Positions 56,595 to 64,000 of a stretch of DNA of 64,000 nt are shown in pieces. The position numbers and the translations under genes are program-made. A model generated the notes under the pieces. The model saw only the letters and a list, made by a program, of their open reading frames with translations. It had not been told where the DNA came from and ran no database searches. Position 1 is the stretch's first letter. Each line of letters opens with the position of its first letter. The DNA comes from Linnemannia elongata (Eukaryota; Mortierellomycota; Mortierellomycetes; Mortierellales; Mortierellaceae). The stretch is from contig JAXBDG010000016.1 in the NCBI GenBank assembly GCA_036320915.1, positions 1,426,001 to 1,490,000 on the forward strand, given 5' to 3'.

Positions 56595-59358
56595 ATGGGT
56601 ACGTCTACTCTTTTTACCTTGTACTCGTACGTGTTTCTTTCTCAAAGTGAGAGTGCAAGAGAATACTAACCAATTTAACTTGGGTCATTCTTATGAACTA
56701 GTAGCACCTCCTCGAAGAAGCGGCCGCTACGGACCTGCCAAGGGCAGCAAGAAGAAGGAAGAAGACGACGACGGTGGCCAAACCCGTTGTGTTTGCAACC
56801 AACAGCGTACGTATCCTCTCCATCCCTTTCCTTTCTCACTACAATCAACCACCCCACTCTTTTTCACCCCTACAGTGCTTCCTTTCACATCCTTTGCTTG
56901 CCAACTCACTCCCCTCCTGTTGCTCACAAGTCTGTCGAATGACGTTTCTGTTCATTCCTCATGGAACAACGACACACTTGTCTGTCTCCTTGATGTTGTC
57001 GTTGCTATTTTTTACTCTTGTTCAAGGGGGAACGGGGCAGGAGAGCAAGAGAGGGGAACAGAGGAGAGAGAAAGAACAAAAAAGAAGGAAAACAAAAGTG
57101 TTTCCACAATTGATAATTGACCAGTGCAGTGACCTCACCAACACGGCTTTGCAAGCAATCAAACCAACAGACTCGGCTAACACATTCATGTTTTTTCGTT
57201 CATTGCAATAGACCATGAAGGCGTGATGATTCAATGCGAGACTTGCAAGGTGTGGCAGCACTGCCCCTGCGTGGGACTCGGTGACGGAGAAGTGACCCCG
57301 GACAAGTACTACTGCGACTCGTGCCGTCCCGAGAACCACCCTTACCGTGTTCAGAACGGTCAACTGTAAGTTTGTCATGGCACGCTTGTTATCCTGTGTA
57401 GCAACTCAAAACATATCTTGTGCATATCATTAACCGCATCTAATGACTTATATCATGGCATGTAGATTATCGAATGCAAAGTCAACGGCAAAACCAACAA
57501 AGAAGAGGAGTACGATGAACTCAAAGGAGGCATCAATTCCTATGGACCTGATGTTGGCACAGCAGAAGTGGAACGAGGAACACCAGGATGAGATTGAGGA
57601 TGATCTCCCCCCTCGCGCTGCAGCCAAGAGGCGGAGAAAGACCGAGAGCAGCACCACCGACATTGACGACGAACACCACCCTAGCAGCAACAACATCCAA
57701 CAGGACTCCAACGATACTGCCGCTGTTCCATCAACCACGACGACTAAGAGCAAGAAGAAGGATAGCACTGACGACCGGGACTCTGCGTCGACCTCCCCTT
57801 CATCCTCACCAAAGTCTGCATCTTCCAATGGTCGGAATACAACCAAAAAGACTGCTGCCAAAGCGACATCCAAGGCTCGTTCGCGGTCCAATACACCCAG
57901 CAGCAACGACAATCAAGGAGCTGATCTCAGCAATGGACCCCACCCCACCAACAAAGAACCTTTACCCGCAGCTGTAACAAGTACTGCAAACAGTCCCAAG
58001 AACAGCCGCCCACATGAAGACTCCACAGCCGATGCCAAGACCTCGGGTCCATCGGATTCAAGTGTCCCTGCGACCAAGCGCAGGAAAACCGTGAGCAAGT
58101 CTGACATGCCATCCAGGCCCGAGTCTGTCGCCGCCGAAGAAGACGACGATTCTGCCACCAAGAACAACTCTGACACCGATCTTACAGGTATATTTTTGCT
58201 TCCTTCGCGCATTGCTCCTTGCGCATTGCTAATGATACCCTAAGGCTTTATTAACCATCATTTGTTCCGTACTACTTTCTAATAGAATCGACAACGAGAT
58301 CGCGAAAGGGAGGCGCTGGCTCGAAGACTGGCGGCAAGCGGAACAGCGGGCATCAAGACCATGCTGAGTCACGGGAGGATTCTGTCGCACCCGTCAGCAG
58401 TAACAACAGCAGCAATGGACACCAACAGGTACCCTCGGTCTCCTCTCCTGCGCCCTCGACCAAGAAGGGATACTCTAAGCGAAATGGCGACCGCGGAACC
58501 AGCACCAGGAGTGGATCCCGCAACTCGACCCCTGCACCAAGCCATAGCGAGAGCACACCCCAACCAATGGCACCTGCGGCACCGGCTGCGGTGCGATACC
58601 CCTCACCCAAGATGACGCTCCAGGAGATGGCTAAGCGCGCCAAGCAGATGCTGGACTACATTTCGCGTGTGCAGGTGGAGTTGGCAGATCACAAGAGCAA
58701 GGTCACACCGATTGGTTCTCCTGAGTGCAGCAGTACGGCTGCTATGGCTCGTCGTCCCACGGCTTCGCCAAGCACTGTTCATCGTCCTGTCCACCATGAC
58801 AACCATGACATTGATAGAGATATGAAGAAGGTGAACGACGTAGATTCGTTTGGTTTCAGACTTCCAAAACCTGCAGTGTCAACAAGTTCAGGATCTGGCA
58901 TTCACGGAGACAGCCAGGTCTGCCCGGACCTGTCTCGGTCGAGCATGGACAGCACATCGTCGACGGTGGATGGAATGCCAGAGCCCAGCAGTCCTGTTGA
59001 TATGAAGGTGCCTACCTCGTCATTGAACGGCAAGGATCTGAGCATGACGATCAAGGTCATCCCTATGCACGCTCAGGACCCATCGCTGCTATTGTCGACG
59101 CCTCCTCTATCTGTTCACGATCACCAACACCACAGCCAGGGTCATCACCCCCATCACACTTCTGGAAGTCCCGACTCGGATACGAACCATGAGCCATTGA
59201 CACCTCCTCACCAGCCCCTGGAAGGTGCTACCGAGGAGCATCAGGAAGGAGGACGGTCGGATGAGAAGCAGGCTGGCACCGTAACCAGCATGGACTTGAT
59301 GGACAAGTTGACCGGCGATCTCATTCGCTTCCAAGAAAAGTTTGGTGCTTTTGCCTGA
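56595..59358 (+). CDS. PHD-finger protein, Cti6-like
   Basis: Five exons: 56595-56598 (only ATGG), 56702-56806, 57212-57365, 57466-58187 and 58286-59358, 685 residues. A PHD finger starts at TRCVC; zinc ligands are C31, C33, C45, C48, H53, C56, C71 and C74, with W51 (KVWQHC) where methyl-lysine readers carry an aromatic. GLGDG and YYCDSCRPENHP follow, as in yeast Cti6, a subunit of the Rpd3L histone deacetylase that reads H3K4me3. The rest is Ser/Lys-rich and disordered except MTLQEMAKRAKQMLDYISRVQVELADHK (residues about 450-480), probably a helical protein-binding segment. The call to Cti6 is by finger similarity; another PHD family is possible. The 4-nt first coding exon is inferred from the in-phase ATG before a GTACGT donor. 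Confidence 0.8.
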
Positions 59359-59812
59359 CTTTCTTTTAGCCACTCGGATGCCTTTTTCTGATCTTTTGAT
59401 CATTCTTTCTTTTTCTGCAAGCTCAAGCACACATATCTGTTGCACTTTTTCAATGCAAGCATCCTTTTTGTTTTTCGTTTTCGTTGTTCTTTTTTTTTTT
59501 TCCTTTTCATTCAATTGTACTTTTACTTCTTCTCGACTTTTTTTCTTTTCTATCCACCGTATATCATCGTTTAATTTCTTTTCTTCCCTTTGTACATCAT
59601 ACTTTCCACTCGCATATTGCGTTTCAAACATGAAAAGCAAGAAAATCAATAGCAAGCTTCAATTCCAGCTCAAACAAACAAACAAACAATAAGGACAACA
59701 ACAATAACACATAAATAAACAAACAAAAACCCGTATTGCGCCAGTTTGCTTTATGTTCCTTGTATACTTAGGCTGTAATGCCATGAATTAAATCACAGTC
59801 ATCTTTAGTGTG

Positions 59813-59814
<2 letters not shown>

Positions 59815-59844
<30 letters not shown>
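59815..59844. repeat. A30 homopolymer
   Basis: Run of 30 A about 460 bp after the PHD gene stop codon. Confidence 0.95.
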
Positions 59845-59847
<3 letters not shown>

Positions 59848-60365
59848 TGTCAATGGGTTCAGTGAACAATTGCAAAACAATACAACAACAAAGCGAGTCA
59901 TGGGAGTAGTGTGGCGGTGAGTCGTGCCTAGAGTTGCATGAGCGAGAGATATGTTTTAGTGTGAAAGGAGACATCGACTGCCCACATGGATGAAACTTTT
60001 TTTTTTTTATTTCCTTTTTCTGCGCTTCGCGTGCGCTGAGCCAGCAACGGTTTCTGAGTTTGAAAGGAGTTTGATGGGGAATGGGTTATGATGCCCCCGG
60101 AAAAAAAAAAAAAAGAAAAAAGGCCGTGACGGTAAAGTTAGGAGGTCGGGGGATGTAAAGGATATCGATGGGGACAGAAAGGAAAGGAGGGAACAGGGAC
60201 ACACCGCCACATCGGAATGGAGTGGGGGTTTGTTTTTTTGGTGAACTTTTCTGGTCAGGGAACTCTCATTTTCTCATTATTATTTTTTTTGCCTACCGTC
60301 ACCGTTGACAATGTGTTTGAATGCGTCAAGAAACAAAAAGTGATCAGGATCGTTTTTTGATGGGG

Positions 60366-60431
60366 GAGGGGAGGAAGGGGGGTGAGGGGAGGAAGGGGGG
60401 TGAGGGGAGGAAGGGGGGTGAGGGGAGGGAG
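60366..60431. repeat. 18-bp G-rich tandem repeat, 3.6 copies
   Basis: Unit GAGGGGAGGAAGGGGGGT, exact in three copies (60366-60419) plus a partial one. Runs of four and six G recur, so the strand could fold into G-quadruplexes. Confidence 0.92.
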
Positions 60432-61099
60432 GGGGAAACAAAATAGGATGATTGCAGACGGAGGGAGGAGAAGGGAAAGGAAGGAAGGGGGAAGTGAATT
60501 GTACCCCCATAGGATTTTTTTATTCTCTTTGTCAGACTTGACTTACCGAAAGGTCGTCGAGAAAAAGGCGGAGGGATAGGATAGGGAAAAGCATGGGCCA
60601 TGGACTTTAAATTAACCATGTTTTTTTCACGATGAGCGACAGAGAGCGTGCTCACGATTTTTCATTTCATTTGTTGTTGTTGTTTTCTTTTCGTGAGGAC
60701 ACATAAAATGGCGTACAACTCTCGCTTTTTTAACAGTTTAATAGATCAAATATGATATCGAAAGTATTGCAGACGATTTCGCTGAAAAAAAAGGAATGAT
60801 ATACTTTTTTTTATTCGATGAGTAAAAAAAAATTGTGTATTTAATATGAGATGGAAGTTGGTATGGGTGGTGGTAAATGAGGTGATAGATGATGTGCATG
60901 CGAATGTATATTAGACAGTAAGTGTAGTAGTACGCTTTTTCAGTGAGAGTAGAGAGGAATGCTTGGCAACAAAGAAAAAAAAACAATGACGAAGGAAAAA
61001 AAAAGAAGAGACAAAAAAAAATAATAATTAAGAGACGAAAGACTTGGTGAATGCAAGACAACCCTCCGCATTCCCTTTTTTTTGGATTCTCCAACGTTT

Positions 61100-61882
61100 T
61101 TAGACCATGACAAAGACAGAAACAAGAAGAACAACAAGTCCAAGGAGTCCAGAAGACATCATACGGGTACGAGAAGAAGTACCAGAGGTACCGGGCATAG
61201 AGACTGTGAGGGCTCCGAAATTGAGGTTGCAAGAGTCGACAAGGTTCTGGGTGCTGAATCGGGTTTGGATCTTTTTGTTCTCTGCTCCGCATGTGTAGCA
61301 GGGATCTGGTTTTTGAAATTTCGTTGGTTAGGTTGGTCAATTGGTTGGTGAGGGAAGTGGTGAGTTGGTTGGTAAGGTGATGTGGTGAAGGGACGTGATA
61401 TGGGATGAGTCGTCAGGATGGGGAAAAGAGGAGAGGGGTAGAAAGAGTACGGAGTCAATGCGAAAAGGAGAGTCGAGAAAAATAAAAAAAATATATTGAT
61501 ATTAGTACGATGGATTCTTTCATTTTGTTTTTTGTTTCGACGAACTGACCGAGGAGTAACTCTGTTCTCCACCCTTCCTTTCCTTTCCCGCCTTCCACCG
61601 GAAAGAATCAAAAAAAAGACGACAAAAAAAAAAGGGTTTACCATAGGCGTTGACAATCTTTTGTGTACAGAGACATTTATCGGTCGTCCCGGTAGTGTTG
61701 GCTTCAATAGGAAAGTTGATGTTCCCGGTAGAGGGGTCGATAGAAATCTTGCAATCCTGGAGGAGGGAGATCAGAGGTGTGCAGGAGGGTTGGTAGCATG
61801 CCAGAGGTGTTTCTTCCGGTTGTTGCGCGGTTGTGAAGGTCAAGATGGCGAGGAAGAAGAAGAAGATTGCGGATGAATGCAT
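61100..61882 (-). CDS. small secreted eight-cysteine protein, possibly GPI-anchored
   Basis: Two exons, 61882-61642 and 61305-61100, 148 residues. Residues 1-19 are a signal peptide (phenylalanine-rich, ending TAQ). The body has eight cysteines: C-x4-C, then DCK, then DKCLC, then the DPCYTC made by the exon join, and VDSCNLNFG. The C-terminus is a Ser/Thr-rich stretch (PGTSGTSS) then a hydrophobic tail (LLGLVVLLVSVFVMV), as expected of a GPI-anchoring signal. One NTTG site allows N-glycosylation. The cysteine number and DxC-x-C recall CFEM domains, but the gap between cysteines 3 and 4 is far too long for CFEM. Function unknown; likely cell wall or surface. Confidence 0.72.
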
Positions 61883-62663
61883 TGTTGATGTGTGTGTGTA
61901 TGTGAAGAGAGAAGTTGAGCGTAAAGAAGGGGAGTGATGAGGAATAAGTAGAGAGAAAGAGTGTGTGTGTATGTGTGTGTGTGTGTGAGAGAGAGAGAGA
62001 AAGATGAAAGAAGGAACAGAGAAGAGAGAATATAGAGAGGCGATTCGTCATGGTTTATAAATGTTTCTGGAGGGAGGGTGCACCTCCTCGATTTTTGAGA
62101 CGGGATGGACATGGACGTAAATGGAGACTATGAATCCGAAACATTTAAGAAAAATAAACACGCACACTCTCCATTTTCACGACTGGCCCTCTCATATCCA
62201 TCCCAACCTTGCCTCTCTCTTTGGGTTCACTCACTGTGATGAGTCGACTTGTGAACGAGTGGCAAAAAAACGATGAACGAGACGGAGATGAAAAAAAGTG
62301 AACGAAAGAGAGTTGGGAAGAGTGGGGCGCCCAGACCAGGAACGATGAGCAAAGAGAGAGAAGAGGGAGATGAAAAATTCACATTCCGCGCACAGGGCGC
62401 ATGAGATGTAAACAATGCACCCGCACCTTTATCTGGGAACAAAAAAACGACAAACGATAAGTTCACATAAGGGACCTTGAAGGTAACAGAGGATAAGGGA
62501 TTGGGGTCCCTGTAATTTTTCTTTTCGTTTGGGTCTGACTGGTAAAGTGCTCTCAACAGTGACAGTGGGACGGGAGCATGAAGAAAGAAGAATTGAACAT
62601 AACGGTCAGGGACCAAGGTTATATGCGTTCATTTCACGAGTCAAGAGGGAAAGAGAAGAGGGA

Positions 62664-62710
<47 letters not shown>

Positions 62711-63219
62711 CGATAGAAAAGAAGGGATGGCGTGAGTGCATGAGGCATAGATTGGTCTTTTGGAAACGATATCGCATGGCAAACGAGGCTCATTTATATC
62801 CTCAACTTCCAACAACAACCAAGGTAAAGCAACATTCCGCAGAAAATTAGCATACTTGAGACAGCACGGGAAAGAAAACAAGGTTAAGAGATAGAGCGGC
62901 GTGGGCTGGATGGATAGATTGCATTAATGCAGGAGGGTCTAGGGAAGGGATGGGAGGAATGGAGGATAACAGTCGACTGGTTTTTTTGTTATCGCTACTG
63001 TTGTTGTTTTAGCGTGTCTGGTAAACGGTAGTGGAGTAGGGCTGTGCAATGTTGGGCAACGGCTGCTTTATTATTATTCTGCAGGAATGAGTAGGGATAT
63101 CAAGAGGAAGAGAAAGCGGAGAGGGGTTTGTTGGTATGCGTGCAAGGGGGGGGGGAAGATAATTGCATAAGGTCAGTTGTTCTCTTTCTGGTAGAGACAA
63201 GAATATTGCAACAGTCTGC
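61883..63219. other. intergenic region with microsatellites
   Basis: About 1.3 kb upstream of the eight-cysteine gene and downstream of the Kre9-like gene. It contains GT/GA repeats at about 61962-62000 and (AG)20 at 62667-62706. Short open frames show no domain. Confidence 0.5.
62667..62706. repeat. (AG)20 microsatellite
   Basis: Forty bases of uninterrupted AG dinucleotides, ending at GCGCGC. Confidence 0.95.
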
Positions 63220-64000
63220 TTAGAAACCAAGGAGCTGCAGACCACCGCCAATAACAATTGCAGCGACAGCCATCAAGCCACCAGCACTCGCCTTCAAGGC
63301 TGAGCTCTCCTTGTGCGAACTGGCGCCTCCCACAACAACCTTCTCCTGCGTATTTCCACCTCCAACCGCAGCAGCAGAAACACTAGCAGCCTTGACGGGC
63401 GCGTGTACACCAGCAGCAGCGATTGTGGGACCAGCAGGGACAGCGGCAGGTCTAGCAGCAGCAGCGGGAGACTTGGGATACTTGACTGGGGAAGAGACGA
63501 TGGCGCCGATGCCTCCGGGGTTGATCTTTCCGCCTGCAGGTATGACGGGGCGGAGGGTGCCCGGGTTCCCTTGGGAGTCTGTGATTGTGAATCGTGTTGC
63601 CCATGCCATCCCCTTTCCGTCCTTTGTCTGGAACATCAGGAAGTAGACTGTTTGAAGATGAATTGTATTGTTGAGGATGGGCTAGTTGTTAGTTGTGAAC
63701 GTTGGTGGGAAGGTAGATGCTCCATGCTTCTCGCTTTTATACCTCCTCTACCTCTACTACTAAAATGGAGAAAATGGAGACTTACTTTGACCGGGAGGGT
63801 TGACGTGTGGGACATGATACTTGACACTCGTGGTCGTGCCTCCATTGACATTTGTCGCAATGGTAGCCAACTTCTTTTGCTTATCATCCGCGCCGGTCAT
63901 GAGGAAGATGTCAAAGATGGGTTTGGAAGAGAGGAGTGGCGCTTGTTTGTCGTCGCGCCAGGAGATTGTTACGTTTTGTTCAGGTTTCCAGACGGTGTTG
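63220..64000 (-). CDS. Kre9/Knh1-like, GPI-type cell-wall protein (5' end outside the window)
   Basis: Two exons are visible: 64000-63786 (continues beyond the window) and 63647-63220. The upstream part reads NTVWKPEQNVTISWRDD, then PIFDIFLMTG and VKYHVPHVNPPGQIYFLMFQT, the Ig-like N-terminal domain of Kre9/Knh1 proteins that act in beta-1,6-glucan assembly. The C-terminal 90 residues are Ala/Pro/Gly-rich (an anchor spacer), with a hydrophobic end (LMAVAAIVIGGGLQLLGF) fit for a GPI signal. The signal peptide is missing because the gene is cut. Function in glucan assembly is family-based; many such proteins in Mortierella-type fungi are uncharacterised. Confidence 0.82.

Larger units (their letters stand above)
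59359..61099. other. convergent intergenic region
   Basis: About 1.7 kb between the convergent PHD-finger and eight-cysteine protein genes. It contains a T-rich 3' flank, a 30-A run (59815-59844) and an 18-bp G-rich tandem repeat. No gene is seen. Confidence 0.5.

Overview
This window is nuclear DNA of a filamentous fungus. Most genes are interrupted by short introns, usually with GTACGT, GTAAGT or GTAACN donors and TAG or CAG acceptors. Many genes are conserved eukaryotic housekeeping genes. The mix of a ubiquitin/RING protein, an F-box/LRR protein, a sacsin-like giant protein, a CASTOR-like protein and a Kre9/Knh1-like wall protein, with polypyrimidine-rich intergenic DNA, points to an early-diverging lineage. 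My best guess is Mucoromycota, probably the Mortierella group. That placement is inference; the complete RPB2 gene here would settle it by database search.

Layout. 1-5.8 kb: one low-complexity hypothetical gene and a gene-poor stretch. 5.8-12.6 kb: LSM1, a penta-EF-hand protein, a DUF202 membrane protein and a mitochondrial ribosomal protein (mL50-like). 13-17.2 kb: a secreted EcsC-like protein, a small cysteine-rich defensin-like peptide and an F-box/LRR protein. 18.1-27.3 kb: one very large gene for a two-repeat sacsin-like protein ending in a BTB domain. 27.9-32.7 kb: an FAD-dependent monooxygenase, a ubiquitin-like/ubiquitin/RING protein and a decayed copy of the monooxygenase 3' end. 33.9-42.6 kb: a 2-Cys peroxiredoxin, RPB2, and a divergently transcribed p31comet (MAD2L1BP)-like gene. 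42.7-46.5 kb: a complete hAT transposon with exact ends and target duplications. 46.7-53.3 kb: a UBC4/5-class E2, a DUF1772 membrane protein, a 332-bp perfect foldback element with a 9-bp target duplication, and a CASTOR-like ACT-domain protein. 56.6-64 kb: a PHD-finger protein, a small secreted eight-cysteine protein with a possible GPI signal, and a Kre9/Knh1-like protein cut by the window end.

The coding models were built by hand. I chose splice sites so that reading phase is kept through every exon and family motifs join correctly. Exon lists are given in each entry. Introns without protein-level support (first exon of the transposase, the start of the hypothetical gene at the left end) are marked as uncertain.

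There is no operon-like arrangement. Genes related by theme are the protein-quality and ubiquitin genes (sacsin-BTB, ubiquitin-RING, F-box, E2), the nutrient-sensing CASTOR-like gene, and the secreted or wall proteins at 13-16 kb and 61-64 kb. The clearest unusual items are the two precisely bounded mobile elements, the sacsin-BTB fusion, the defensin-like peptide, the ubiquitin-RING fusion with an intact internal LRLRGG, the CASTOR-like gene and several microexons (7, 11, 15 and 17 nt).
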